Assembly: GCA_913063155.1 (NCBI GenBank)
Contig: CAJXYU010000004.1
Location: 62,001 to 126,000 of the forward strand
DNA: 64,000 nucleotides
Direction: 5' to 3'
Origin: an uncultured Desulfovibrio sp.
GTDB taxonomy: Bacteria > Desulfobacterota > Desulfovibrionia > Desulfovibrionales > Desulfovibrionaceae
The notes under the pieces were generated by a model. It searched no databases and was not told the DNA's origin. It saw nothing but the letters and a program-made list of their open reading frames with translations. A program made the position numbers and the translations under genes. How positions within the stretch are numbered: position 1 is the stretch's first letter; each line of letters starts with the position of its first letter. Of this stretch, positions 1 to 10,983 are shown in pieces.

Positions 1-264
1 AAAGGCCTTGCCCACCTGCTGCCCCACACAACCGCCTACGGCGGCAAAAATGTTCGGGTCACGTTTCAGATACACGCCGATGCGCCCCAATTCCGTATAC
101 ACCTTCTGTTCGGGCTTTTCCCGAACACTGCATGTATTCAAAATGTACACCTGTGCCTCCTCTTCCGGGGCCTGTTCCCATCCCCTGCTTTCCAAAGCGG
201 CGGTCAGCCACTGGGAATCGTGCACGTTCATCTGGCAACCAAACGTCATTATATGAAACTTCAT
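1..264 (-). CDS. miaB: tRNA-2-methylthio-N6-dimethylallyladenosine synthase MiaB, N-terminal 88 residues (partial)
   Basis: The reverse strand reads from an ATG at 264 to the window edge, so only the first 88 residues are present. They form the N-terminal methylthiotransferase domain, with Cys10 (FGCQMN), Cys45 (NTCSVRE) and Cys79 (GGCVGQ), the three ligands of the auxiliary [4Fe-4S] cluster in the MiaB/RimO/MtaB family. The FGCQMN and NTCSVRE forms favour MiaB, which adds a methylthio group to i6A37 of tRNAs reading UNN codons. The radical-SAM and TRAM domains lie outside the window. It sits 84 bases downstream of the APS-kinase-like gene on the same strand and may be read through from it. 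Confidence 0.93.
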   Translation of the reverse strand, partial: MKFHIMTFGCQMNVHDSQWLTAALESRGWEQAPEEEAQVYILNTCSVREKPEQKVYTELGRIGVYLKRDPNIFAAVGGCVGQQVGKAF

Positions 265-348
265 CAATTCAAACCTTGATTTTTAAATACAGGCGCCGAT
301 GCGCCAAATGGAATGACAAAAGGAACTCGCCGCTCGGGCAGAGGCAAG

Positions 349-924
349 TTAAGCGTTGTCGAGCCAAGTGTCCAGAAAGGCGATGACGATTCGACAGGTT
401 TCATCCAGGCTCAAGCCGGTATTGTCCACCGTCAGCTCGGCATTCGCTTCCTCAAAAGGGACATCCACGCCGATCACTTCTCCGAGTCCTGCGAATTGTT
501 CACCTGTTTCCCTGCGTTTCAAGGCCTTTTCATACATATCGGCCATGACCAGCCCTGCCGGGCGAGCCTTTTCCCGTCGCATGGCCTCCAGGAGTTCGCA
601 TTTGATCATGATCTCGGCAAATCGTTCGATACGCTTACGGGCAGCATTGCGCATGGCCGCCTTATGGGCCGAAGCATCCATGAGTACAACCTTTCCCCGG
701 GCCACCAGTTCGACCGCCTCGTCAATAAACATTGAATATGCCTTGGCACGCTCCTCCGCAGTATATTGCGGGTTCGGAAAGTACTTCCTACGACGCTTAT
801 CCATCTCGTGACAGAGCACATCATACCCGGCAGCCTGGCAATATTCGAAGGCACACCGCGCCACAGAACTCTTACCGCTTCCGGGCAGGCCCACAAACCA
901 GATGGCGCATCCAGGCACGGTCAC
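349..924 (-). CDS. APS-kinase-like P-loop kinase, substrate uncertain
   Basis: A 191-residue protein of the adenylylsulfate kinase (CysC) fold. The Walker A motif GLPGSGKSS spans residues 12-20. The GTG start at 924 overlaps the upstream TGA as GTGA; an in-frame TTG at 951 is possible but would overlap further. In CysC the APS-binding region carries a DGDxxR motif; here the equivalent stretch reads HEMDKRRR, and the expected Asn/Phe/Ile substrate contacts are not obvious. The ATP-binding half is therefore conserved while the substrate site has diverged. It could phosphorylate a different sulfated or nucleotide-linked metabolite. It is the third gene of a kinase operon (PfkB, APH-fold, this gene). 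Confidence 0.75.
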   Translation of the reverse strand: MTVPGCAIWFVGLPGSGKSSVARCAFEYCQAAGYDVLCHEMDKRRRKYFPNPQYTAEERAKAYSMFIDEAVELVARGKVVLMDASAHKAAMRNAARKRIERFAEIMIKCELLEAMRREKARPAGLVMADMYEKALKRRETGEQFAGLGEVIGVDVPFEEANAELTVDNTGLSLDETCRIVIAFLDTWLDNA

Positions 925-2003
925 TCCATATATTTGTTGATGTTCCGCCAATCAAACACTTCTTCTTCAAGAATGTTCTCCATGAACCGAAAAAGACCGA
1001 AGCGCACACCATCCGCATGGTCCGGGTACCATTCCGGAGACGCTATGACCAGGCAGCGGAACACAAAAAACGGGGCGATGACCTTAAGCACCTCCTCGTC
1101 CCCGGTGACTTCAAGATACTCCGAGAAATAAGCCAGGTAGAGCTGCTCGAATTTCCCGGCCAACTTACCATGTTTGGGAAGGCTCCAAAGCAGATAGTTG
1201 ACGGCCATGGTGCACAGGTCACCACCCGGCTCGCCCCACTCGCCCCGGCTGCGGTCCAGTACGGAAAACCCGCCTTCCTCTGTCACCAGTACGTTCCAGG
1301 GATGAAAGTCGCCATGCACGGCAGAAAGCCTGTGGGCATACCCCCGCAACTTCCAACGCCAGTCTATGAGACGCTTTTCCAACGCTGAAAAACCGTCGTC
1401 AGGGTACAAGGGGTACGGATGTGGGTAGGCTTCGTCAATCAGCCCCAGAATGCACTCGCTGGAGCCTATAAGGTTGCGGATTCGACGATAATAAAGATCG
1501 GGGTCGTTCAACTTTTTTGAATGGACTCGGGACAGCCAACGGGCGAATTCCCTGGCAAGATGCTCGTCTTCACCCCGGAACTCTCCTGTACGGATACGCT
1601 CCAAATCCAGAAAATAATCATGTCCTTGCAGCTTTTCATTGACGATGAAGAACTCCACGGGCTCTTCGATGGGAATCAATGAGCCGGACCTGTCAATATA
1701 CCCGAGCCCAAGGGGGTGCACGTGTTTCTCCATGCGTCCGGAAGTCTCGAACTGAAACAGGAGAATTGCAGCCCGGTCCCAATAGAACTGGTGCCCGTAT
1801 TTGTCCCCTTTCATAGTGGAAAGCACGGCCTCCCGCTCCACACCATTCACCAAATAACGAACGAGCAGGGGTTTTCCATAGCCGAAGCTCTTCATCCCCT
1901 GCTCGTCCAGATTTCCGATGTCACCGGCAGTCAGCAGTTCAGCCGACGGACCGTACACATGCTTGAGGTACCTGTCGAGGTCCTGCCTTGTCAGATTGAT
2001 CAT
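921..2003 (-). CDS. APH-fold (aminoglycoside/choline kinase-like) phosphotransferase
   Basis: A 360-residue protein with the bilobal phosphotransferase signature. The catalytic loop HGDFHPWNVLV lies at about residues 230-240, and a downstream VLDRSRGEWGEPGGD (about 248-262) stands where the metal-binding Asp motif belongs. The ATG at 2003 is preceded by a GGGAGG ribosome site, which makes it a better start than upstream in-frame codons that would run into the PfkB gene. The family phosphorylates small hydroxyl or amine substrates; a resistance role is not implied. The gene is 29 bases after the PfkB kinase and overlaps the APS-kinase-like gene by four bases, so the three are probably cotranslated. 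The substrate is unknown. Confidence 0.8.
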   Translation of the reverse strand: MINLTRQDLDRYLKHVYGPSAELLTAGDIGNLDEQGMKSFGYGKPLLVRYLVNGVEREAVLSTMKGDKYGHQFYWDRAAILLFQFETSGRMEKHVHPLGLGYIDRSGSLIPIEEPVEFFIVNEKLQGHDYFLDLERIRTGEFRGEDEHLAREFARWLSRVHSKKLNDPDLYYRRIRNLIGSSECILGLIDEAYPHPYPLYPDDGFSALEKRLIDWRWKLRGYAHRLSAVHGDFHPWNVLVTEEGGFSVLDRSRGEWGEPGGDLCTMAVNYLLWSLPKHGKLAGKFEQLYLAYFSEYLEVTGDEEVLKVIAPFFVFRCLVIASPEWYPDHADGVRFGLFRFMENILEEEVFDWRNINKYME

Positions 2004-2032
2004 CCAGCCCTCCCACAAAGGAGAGCCCGGCC

Positions 2033-2968
2033 TTAATTCAGGGGGCCGTAGTTCTCCTCGTAACGTTTCAGGAACTCGTTCCAGGTAAAACAATGCTCCT
2101 GTGTGCCCTTTTTCTCAATGGAATACGCAGCAGCCACTGCGCCCATTTTACAGGCGGTCTCGATATTCCTGCCCAAACAATACCCCTTGAGCAGCCCTGC
2201 CCTGAAGGCGTCCCCAGCGCCGGTGGGATCCACCACCTGGCCGACCTGGACCGCCGGAACCTCCATCTGACTGCCGTTGCAGTTGATGACGCAGCCGTGC
2301 TCGCCCAAAGTGGTGACACACATGTCCACCCTATCAAGGATTTCCTCCTTGGTGTAGCCCGTATCATTCATAATCATCTGCAATTCGTAGTCGTTGGTGA
2401 TCAGAACATGGGCTCCTTCCAGGCATTGCTTCAGCTTTTCGCCGCCCAGGGTGGTGATCTGCTGCCCCGGATCGAAGATGAACCTGATGCCGTTTTCCCG
2501 GTAATACTTGGGATGGTTCACCATATCCTCCACATTGCCCGGAGAAATAATACCAAGGGTATTATTTTTGTCCAAAGAGGACATGTCATATCCACTGGAA
2601 TGGCGCATGGCGCCGGGGTTGAACCCGGTGATCTGATTGTCGGACATATCAGTGGTAATATAGGCGCCAGCGGTATGCTCATGCTCTATGGTGCGGATGC
2701 CTTCCACGGGAAGTTCATGTTTTTGCAGCCATTCGTCATAAAGCGCGAAATCCTTGCCCACCTGACTGAGAATAATAGGCTTCTCCTCAAGAAGCGCCAT
2801 GGTGTAAGCAATATTTCCGGCGGTGCCGCCGAACTTCTCATCCAGCCCATTGACGACAAAGCAAACATTCAGAATATGAATCTTGTCTGCGAGAATATGG
2901 TCGGAGAATTTTCCGGGGAAGGTCATAATGCGGTCAAACGCAAGGGACCCTGTAATGTAGACTTTCAC
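2033..2968 (-). CDS. PfkB-family carbohydrate/nucleoside kinase (adenosine-kinase-like)
   Basis: A 311-residue ribokinase-superfamily enzyme. It has GGTAGN at residues 47-52 (substrate-side glycine motif) and the PfkB signature DPTGAGDAF at 247-255, with Asp253 the expected catalytic base. The start is GTG at 2968, behind a strong GGAGGT site six bases away. Overall form (NPGAM, DPGQQ, TNDYE motifs) resembles bacterial adenosine kinase-like members, but sugar kinases look alike at this level. It is the promoter-proximal gene of a three-kinase operon with a sigma-70-type promoter at about 3002-3030. Adenosine salvage is an inference. Confidence 0.85.
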   Translation of the reverse strand: MKVYITGSLAFDRIMTFPGKFSDHILADKIHILNVCFVVNGLDEKFGGTAGNIAYTMALLEEKPIILSQVGKDFALYDEWLQKHELPVEGIRTIEHEHTAGAYITTDMSDNQITGFNPGAMRHSSGYDMSSLDKNNTLGIISPGNVEDMVNHPKYYRENGIRFIFDPGQQITTLGGEKLKQCLEGAHVLITNDYELQMIMNDTGYTKEEILDRVDMCVTTLGEHGCVINCNGSQMEVPAVQVGQVVDPTGAGDAFRAGLLKGYCLGRNIETACKMGAVAAAYSIEKKGTQEHCFTWNEFLKRYEENYGPLN

Positions 2969-3001
2969 TGATGGACCTCCAAAATATCTATAGAGGACGC
3001 G

Positions 3002-3030
3002 AGGGTAAAGGCCTACATCAAGCTTGTCAA
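3002..3030 (-). promoter_or_regulatory. Sigma-70-type promoter of the three-kinase operon
   Basis: On the reverse strand a perfect TTGACA (3030-3025) is separated by 17 bases from TACCCT (3007-3002), a weak -10. The predicted start lies about 27 bases before the GTG of the PfkB gene, leaving room for the GGAGGT site. Confidence 0.45.
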
Positions 3031-3054
3031 ACCCCTTGCGAACTATTTACCGCC

Positions 3055-3369
3055 CTATCGGGTCTCTTCGCCGATCCAGGACAGGAACTCGGGGTTTCCG
3101 TCCACGACCGGCAGGGCGACAATGCACGGCACTTCGTAACTGTGCAGTTCCTTGACAAAAGGAATTACGGAATCCAGCAGATCTTCCCTTGTTTTGGCGA
3201 TCATGACTACTTCGCTGGCCGATTCAACCTTTCCCTCCCACCAAAACATTGACCGCATCCCAGGCAGGATGTTCACGCAGGCAACCAACCTTTCCTTTAC
3301 GAGAGCCGCCCCGACCTTTTCCGCCTCTTCCATGGTTTCGAACGTCAGATACAGCACTAATTCCGACAT
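3055..3369 (-). CDS. cutA: Divalent-cation tolerance protein CutA
   Basis: A 104-residue protein matching the small trimeric CutA1 family in length and layout. It has an N-terminal beta strand, ERLVACVNILPGMRSMFWWEGKVE in the middle, and a C-terminal HSYEVPCIVALPV segment with the conserved EVP. The ATG at 3369 follows an AGGAGG site; in-frame sequence further upstream lacks one. CutA was linked genetically to copper tolerance, but its biochemical role remains unsettled. It is divergent from nth across about 135 bases and followed by the promoter region of the kinase operon. Confidence 0.9.
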   Translation of the reverse strand: MSELVLYLTFETMEEAEKVGAALVKERLVACVNILPGMRSMFWWEGKVESASEVVMIAKTREDLLDSVIPFVKELHSYEVPCIVALPVVDGNPEFLSWIGEETR

Positions 3370-3504
3370 ACCATCATCCTCCTGTCGAAAGTTTCCCACT
3401 TTGCCCCAATTGTACCTGAACGCCCAGGTTATGCAATGCCGCAACCGCTCTTGAGACTCACGCCAAGCAATGGTACCCAGAAGGGCCTAAAAACAGGAGA
3501 GAAC

Positions 3505-5898
<2,394 letters not shown>

Positions 5899-5911
<13 letters not shown>

Positions 5912-7302
5912 CCAGGGGTGGGGCACCCCTGACCATCCTCATCCTCTGAAACGGTGTGAATATCGTGCAGCTTTTGGGCGCTTTCGAGCAATGTGAGGTT
6001 GGACGGGCTTTTCTGGATATCGTCCCACATGCCGCCAAACAAGGCGTCGATGAACAGGAAACGCGATTTGAATACATCTCCGGTTTTCCCCCCTCCTTCA
6101 CTGTTGACCACGGCTATGATCTCGGCAATCCGAATCTCTTCCAATGCCCGGGCGGGAGCGTAAACCTCGCACTGTACGCTATCCGTGCGTACGGTCAGCC
6201 CGGCGGTGCACATGACTTCAAACAAATCCGAGACCAGGGGAATGGGGGCCATAAGGCGATCGGAGATCTCCTCCACCGACGGAAGCGGCTCCCCGCTGTA
6301 GAACCGCTTGGCCAGAAATGTCATCATGATCACCGCTATTTTCTGACGCTCCAGGGCGCTGGCCGTCCCGAAGAAACGTTGTTTCACAAACGAATTGACG
6401 TTCTGCCAGGCGTAGCTGGCCTCGCTCCCCAAAAGGACGACGACCCAACTGATATATATCCACATGAGCAGCAACGGAAATTGGGCGAAACTGCCGTATA
6501 TGGCGTTGTACTTGGCCGCGCCGATCTGCCAGTTGATATAGACCCACTGGGCGAACTGCCACAATGTTCCACCCACTGCGCCACCGATGACGGCGCTGGT
6601 GAGTTTGACGCTGGTATTGGGAATGAAGGCATACATGAAGCCGAAGGCGAAGATGATCAACGCCAAGGGAGCCGCTTTGAGAATGAGCGCCTCCATGTAG
6701 CCGATGGCCGAAACGCTCAAAAGCCCTTGGATGATCTCCTGTTTTTGCAGACTGACGTTGAAACTGGAAGCCACCAGCAGAACAATCGGACAAATGAAGA
6801 TGACCGGGAAAAAGTCTGCCACCTTACGCCAGGCAGTCCTGCCCCGTTGCACGCTCCAAATCGTGTTGAAGGCCTTTTCAATGGTGCCGATCAGGGAAAA
6901 TACCGTAAACAACAACGTCGCGATACCGATCCATCCGAGAGTCTGTACGTTCGTGCGGTCAATGTACTGAATGATCTTGTCAGCCACGTCAGCATTGCCG
7001 GTGGTCATTCGCAAGATAACCGTCCGAATGAACTGGGTATTCTGCAGCCCGAACCCCTTGGAAATGGAAAAGGCCACGGCAAGAAAAGGCACGATGGACA
7101 GGATGGTGGTAAAAGTCAGCGCCGCCGCACGTATGATGCACTGATCCTTGAAGAAGCCATGAAAAACCAAATATCCCCAGCGCGCCATCCCCTTGAGCAG
7201 ACGCAATACCATTGGAATATCCGGAGTATCCCGTACCCAGATATCTCGAGAGAACTGCTTTCGTAAGTACTCAGATTTATTTCTGATAACAGCTGGTGTC
7301 AT
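5899..7302 (-). CDS. YihY/BrkB-family inner-membrane protein with C-terminal winged-helix-like region
   Basis: A 467-residue polytopic protein of the YihY/virulence factor BrkB (formerly mis-named RNase BN) family. Family signatures include RAAALTFTTILSIVPFLAV, the SLIGTIEKAFNTIW segment and the last transmembrane stretch FPLLLMWIYISWVVVLLGSE. About six membrane helices can be read between residues 50 and 290. The C-terminal third is soluble, with a LPSVEEISDRLMAPIPLVSDLFEVMCTAG helix-turn-helix-like pattern found in many long family members. Function is unknown. It converges with the YdcF-like gene and follows the AsmA gene by 43 bases on the same strand. Confidence 0.88.
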
Positions 7303-7345
7303 ACTATTCCGCCTTTTTCTCCCACGTTAAAAGCCTTTTCAGCCG

Positions 7346-10300
7346 CTAGAAAAACAAATCCCTGAGAAACCGCAATGATTTCTCCGGAATATTAATGATG
7401 TTCCGCAAGGTGTCAGTGACGATCTTTCCTTTGGGCACATGCACTTCCGGATCCAGAAGGTTGCCGAAAATACGAACGGTAACACTTGGCACCGCCGCAA
7501 AATCCGCCTTGAAGCTCAGATCAATACTTCTTTCGGATGGATTGAAGCCGCCGCTCCCCGAGCCGGTCATGAGCGGGCTGCTCAACTTGAATTCCTTCAT
7601 TTCAAAATAGCCTTTGGTCACCACCCATTTTGAGTCGACTTTTGAAAAAGACGTCCGTTGCCTGCTTGGATCAGTGACTCCTCTCTCGATCTGACGGGGC
7701 GTGAGTTTCGTATCCCAGTTCATGAACTTGTAGGATCCACTGCCAATGGAAACATCAATGCCGCCGTTGAGATTGGCCAGGATATCAGCATCCGTCCTGC
7801 CTTGGGAGGCAAGACTTATCTCCATATCCGTGGTCCCTCGGACATACTCCCTGCCGGCCAAATCTTCCAGCATGGGTCCCGCCTCGAATCCGTGTAAAGA
7901 AAGATTGAGCGAGGTTTCCAGAGTTTTTTCATGGACCATACCATTCAAAGCCCCTTTCAAAGTGCCACCATAAAACCAACCATCCAAATCGCTGACATGC
8001 ATCTTTCCGTCTCTGGCTTCGACGACACCACTCAAGTCCTGAACTTTGAGATCCTGCAGTATGAACTCTTCGATCCACACCGAACCGCTGACAGTGAGCC
8101 ACTTGAGAAACTCCACGGGCATTTCCACGGGCGGGGTCTTTTCATCGACACCGGCGCGAAGCTTTTTCAAATCCACCTCCCTGTCCGGAGTCAGGTAACG
8201 GTCCAAATCGACTCGGCCAAACTTCAACGCCACCGTAAAATCGGGCGGATTCTGAATCCCGGCACCGATTTTTCCTGTAATGGTCGTATCATCCATTTGC
8301 GCCTGGAGGTCGGAAAGGGAAAGCCGCGAGTCAGCATATTTGAAGTCGGCATGTGCAGTCAGAAAGTCGAAAACGGTTTCATCCTCCATCTCATGAACAT
8401 CGACGCCGAATTTCCTGATCACGGCCTCCGGATTAAACCCGTAGAGTGAAAAATGCCCACCGGCGACGCGTTGTTTCTCCAAGGGGTTGTCGGCAGACAA
8501 AGAAAATTTCAAGGTGGAGTTCAACGCTTTGACTTCAACGCCCTTCATGGCCAGATGCTTCATATTCGGGGTGAAACTCGCCCGGCCTTTGGCCATGACC
8601 TTTTCATCCTGTCCAGGGAACAGCCAGCCGAGACTTTCATACGTCCAGTCTCCTCCAGATGAGGCAACAGTATCAAGTGTCTCATCAATGAGCAGGGGGC
8701 CCCGCCAAGATACCGATGCGCCGTATGCAGACTCTTTCTGGTTCACAGCAGCAGCGGAATCAACCATGAATGCATACCCTTTTTTCACCCGTGTCTCCGG
8801 CTTCGCATGCAACGTGAACTGCAGTTTGTCCAACTCAATACGTTTGTTCCACTTCTGAAGCCGGGCCGTTGTCGAAGGTGAACTCAATCTAACCTCCAGA
8901 GCCATGTTTCGCAGGGCGGTAATGGATCGCATCGTGGCAGGACAGGAAATCTGGTTCAACAACAGTGATACATCCAAATCCGCAGGGCCCGCCAAATTCC
9001 CCCACTCGCCTTTGGCGAAGGAAATCGAACCAAGCTTGCACGAACGCAGCTTTGCCTTGAGGGAAGCCCACAACCTGGGAGCATCCAGCCGGCGATCAAT
9101 GTTCAGGGAAAGATTGGCATCTACCAAGCCTTCATAGACGCCTCCTTTGGCCGAAGCTGTTATCTTTCCCCGCTCTGCCGAAAGCAAAGCCTTCACGTTC
9201 GCATAGGTCATATCCATAGCCTTGAACTCCTGCACCCCAAGACTGCCGGAAGCTTGCAACCGCCCCCAAAAGGGCAGGGAAAAATCGTCCCAGATGAATG
9301 GAGTACCGGTTTCAAAAAGCGGCAAGTAGCGATCCAGGTCAAAGCGGGAGGCGGCAAAAGTGAAGCTGACCGTGGGCGAAGCATAATCAACAAGCCGGGC
9401 CGAGCCTGTGAGCCGTGTCTCATCCAGGCGCATGTCAATATCGTCAAGTTCCAAAGCGTCCGATGTGGCGTTGAAGGAAAAAGCGGCTTTTGCCTTGGTC
9501 AGCCCCTTGACCTTGTCGAGAGGTCTTTTGACTGCAAGCTTTTTCAAAATAGCCATGGGAGAAAACATTTCAGTCTCTACCCGTCCCGACACCGTCCACC
9601 GGCTCAAGATATCGTCGAGTTCAATATGCCCGCTGACATCCACATTAAAAAAACGAAAATGCATGTTGTCCAGAAGGAGGGCATCGTCTGCAGCATCGTA
9701 TTCCAAATCGGAGACCAGCCGAAGTTTCTCACCCTCTGGCAGCCCATCTCCCTGAATGAGCACTTCGACTGAAGTCTGTTCAAACATACTGCTCCGCGAA
9801 AAGATGTTGGTATTCAAAATTCCGGAGACGAACATCTCCATTTTGAGATTGCCCCGAACGCGCTCAAAGACTCCGGAAACGCTGAACCCGGCAGCCTCAC
9901 CGGGAATGAACGCTCCTATGCTCGCGGACAAACCATGCAAACGGATATTTTCGTCAAGCTTGCCGTCATCAAAAGTCAGAACAGCATCCTTGACGGAAAC
10001 TCCTTCTATGAAGATTTTTTTGAAGTAGGAGAAAATCGGAATTTCCGACGCAGAGCCCCCTCCCCGATAATAATTCCAGTTGACTGTTGCGTCGGCGTTA
10101 CGGATCAACCGGACATTCATACCGTCAATGAGGATTTCACTGACAACCAACTCTCTGAAAAACAAAGGGAGTACTCGCACCCCAAGGGAGACCTCCCGGC
10201 AGGAGATATATGGTTTGTCCCCAAAACCGGGTTCATTGACTACCGTGATGTCATAGGCGCGCAACCCGAACCAGGGATATATGGTGACATCCAGGTCACC

Positions 10301-10477
10301 GTGCAACGTCACTTCACGACCTGTAATCTGGGTAAGACTCTGCTGCAGATCCTTCCTGAATTGTGGAGAATCCACATAATGTGAGGCCCACATGAGCCCG
10401 GCCACAGCGGTCATGATCAAAAGCCCCAGGAGGCTCGTTAATATCGTCAGTAATTTCTTCAGCATAGTGATTGGCAT
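7346..10477 (-). CDS. AsmA-family protein
   Basis: A 1043-residue protein with a single N-terminal transmembrane helix (LLTILTSLLGLLIMTAVAGL, about residues 8-27). A long beta-rich periplasmic body follows; its start, FRKDLQQSLTQITGREVTLHGDLDV, is the classic AsmA N-terminal domain. The C-terminal part (TDADILANLNGGIDVSIGSGSYKF onward) matches the AsmA C-terminal repeat. The family includes bridge-like proteins implicated in phospholipid transport to the outer membrane. Two starts are possible, ATG 10477 or ATG 10465; neither has a good ribosome site. It is divergent from the sigma-54 MinD operon. Confidence 0.9.
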   Translation of the reverse strand: MPITMLKKLLTILTSLLGLLIMTAVAGLMWASHYVDSPQFRKDLQQSLTQITGREVTLHGDLDVTIYPWFGLRAYDITVVNEPGFGDKPYISCREVSLGVRVLPLFFRELVVSEILIDGMNVRLIRNADATVNWNYYRGGGSASEIPIFSYFKKIFIEGVSVKDAVLTFDDGKLDENIRLHGLSASIGAFIPGEAAGFSVSGVFERVRGNLKMEMFVSGILNTNIFSRSSMFEQTSVEVLIQGDGLPEGEKLRLVSDLEYDAADDALLLDNMHFRFFNVDVSGHIELDDILSRWTVSGRVETEMFSPMAILKKLAVKRPLDKVKGLTKAKAAFSFNATSDALELDDIDMRLDETRLTGSARLVDYASPTVSFTFAASRFDLDRYLPLFETGTPFIWDDFSLPFWGRLQASGSLGVQEFKAMDMTYANVKALLSAERGKITASAKGGVYEGLVDANLSLNIDRRLDAPRLWASLKAKLRSCKLGSISFAKGEWGNLAGPADLDVSLLLNQISCPATMRSITALRNMALEVRLSSPSTTARLQKWNKRIELDKLQFTLHAKPETRVKKGYAFMVDSAAAVNQKESAYGASVSWRGPLLIDETLDTVASSGGDWTYESLGWLFPGQDEKVMAKGRASFTPNMKHLAMKGVEVKALNSTLKFSLSADNPLEKQRVAGGHFSLYGFNPEAVIRKFGVDVHEMEDETVFDFLTAHADFKYADSRLSLSDLQAQMDDTTITGKIGAGIQNPPDFTVALKFGRVDLDRYLTPDREVDLKKLRAGVDEKTPPVEMPVEFLKWLTVSGSVWIEEFILQDLKVQDLSGVVEARDGKMHVSDLDGWFYGGTLKGALNGMVHEKTLETSLNLSLHGFEAGPMLEDLAGREYVRGTTDMEISLASQGRTDADILANLNGGIDVSIGSGSYKFMNWDTKLTPRQIERGVTDPSRQRTSFSKVDSKWVVTKGYFEMKEFKLSSPLMTGSGSGGFNPSERSIDLSFKADFAAVPSVTVRIFGNLLDPEVHVPKGKIVTDTLRNIINIPEKSLRFLRDLFF

Positions 10478-10588
10478 TACTCTATTGAGGGAGGACCTGA
10501 TTCAAAAACTCCCGGTACTCGTCCTACGGAATATAAACAATCCATCCCAGACAGGGTGTACATATAGCTTTTCCAAACAATGATAAAC

Positions 10589-10655
10589 TGTTGAAACAAG
10601 AGCTCAGAATTAGCCTGCCCTCACGTCAACTGACGCAGAATACGCCGGAACCGGC
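10589..10655 (+). promoter_or_regulatory. Candidate enhancer (upstream activating) sites for a sigma-54 activator
   Basis: Three short inverted repeats lie 45-110 bases upstream of the -24/-12 element. They are TGTT-GA-AACA at 10589-10598, CGTCA-AC-TGACG at 10624-10635 and GCCGG-AA-CCGGC at 10644-10655. Bacterial enhancer-binding proteins bind dyads at about this distance. Which repeat is used, if any, cannot be told from sequence, and no sigma-54 activator gene is in the window. Confidence 0.35.
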
Positions 10656-10698
10656 CTTTCGCCCAGAGTCAATACCTTATTTTTATTACATATTGTCT

Positions 10699-10714
10699 TG
10701 GCACACCCATTGCT
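10699..10714 (+). promoter_or_regulatory. Sigma-54 (RpoN) promoter of the MinD/ferredoxin operon
   Basis: The sequence TGGCACACCCATTGCT matches the consensus TGGCAC-N5-TTGCW with exact spacing, GG at 10700-10701 and GC at 10712-10713. The predicted transcription start is near 10725, followed by GGAGG at 10731-10735 and the ATG at 10742. The match, the position and the operon type agree with the reported sigma-54 control of the D. vulgaris orange-protein operons. Confidence 0.85.
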
Positions 10715-10741
10715 TCACAAAAGTCAAAAAGGAGGTTTCAT

Positions 10742-10981
10742 ATGTACGACAATCAATATCGCAATGGTTCCGGCAATGGAAGGCGTAATGGAATGTGCCG
10801 TTTCGGAAGTGGTGCTCGAGGCATGGGCGGCCGATTCGGTTGCCGCCAGGGATACGGCCCGGGCATGGGCCGCAATGTCGGGTTCCAGATGGATGATCGG
10901 CAGCAGTTGCAAACCAGACTGGAGGCTCTTGAGGCGGAAACCGAAATGATCAGACAGCAGTTGAAAAAGACTGAAAGGTAA
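10742..10981 (+). CDS. Small Gly/Arg/Met-rich protein with C-terminal coiled coil (DUF5320-like)
   Basis: A 79-residue protein. Residues 1-45 are low complexity, rich in Gly, Arg, Asn and Met, with two cysteines (19 and 34). Residues 50-79 (DDRQQLQTRLEALEAE and after) form a short charged coiled coil. This layout resembles DUF5320-type proteins often encoded beside MinD/Mrp ATPases and NifX/NifB-like orange proteins in anaerobes. GGAGG lies seven bases before the ATG. It is the first gene behind the sigma-54 promoter and two bases from the next gene. A role as a partner or metal-cluster handler is an inference. Confidence 0.8.
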   Translation: MYDNQYRNGSGNGRRNGMCRFGSGARGMGGRFGCRQGYGPGMGRNVGFQMDDRQQLQTRLEALEAETEMIRQQLKKTER

Positions 10982-10983
10982 AA

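Noticed and set aside
265-348. GGCGC-ATCG-GCGCC hairpin between the APS-kinase-like gene and miaB as a terminator
   Set aside because: Five-base stem with no T run on the reverse strand; miaB may be cotranscribed.
5956-7266. A 436-codon open frame antisense to the YihY-type gene
   Set aside because: Hydrophilic, low-complexity translation mirroring a membrane protein on the other strand.
10742-10981. Idea that the Gly/Arg-rich 79-residue protein is a RiPP precursor peptide
   Set aside because: No YcaO, radical-SAM or lanthipeptide enzyme is adjacent, and the layout matches small partners of MinD/ferredoxin ATPases instead.
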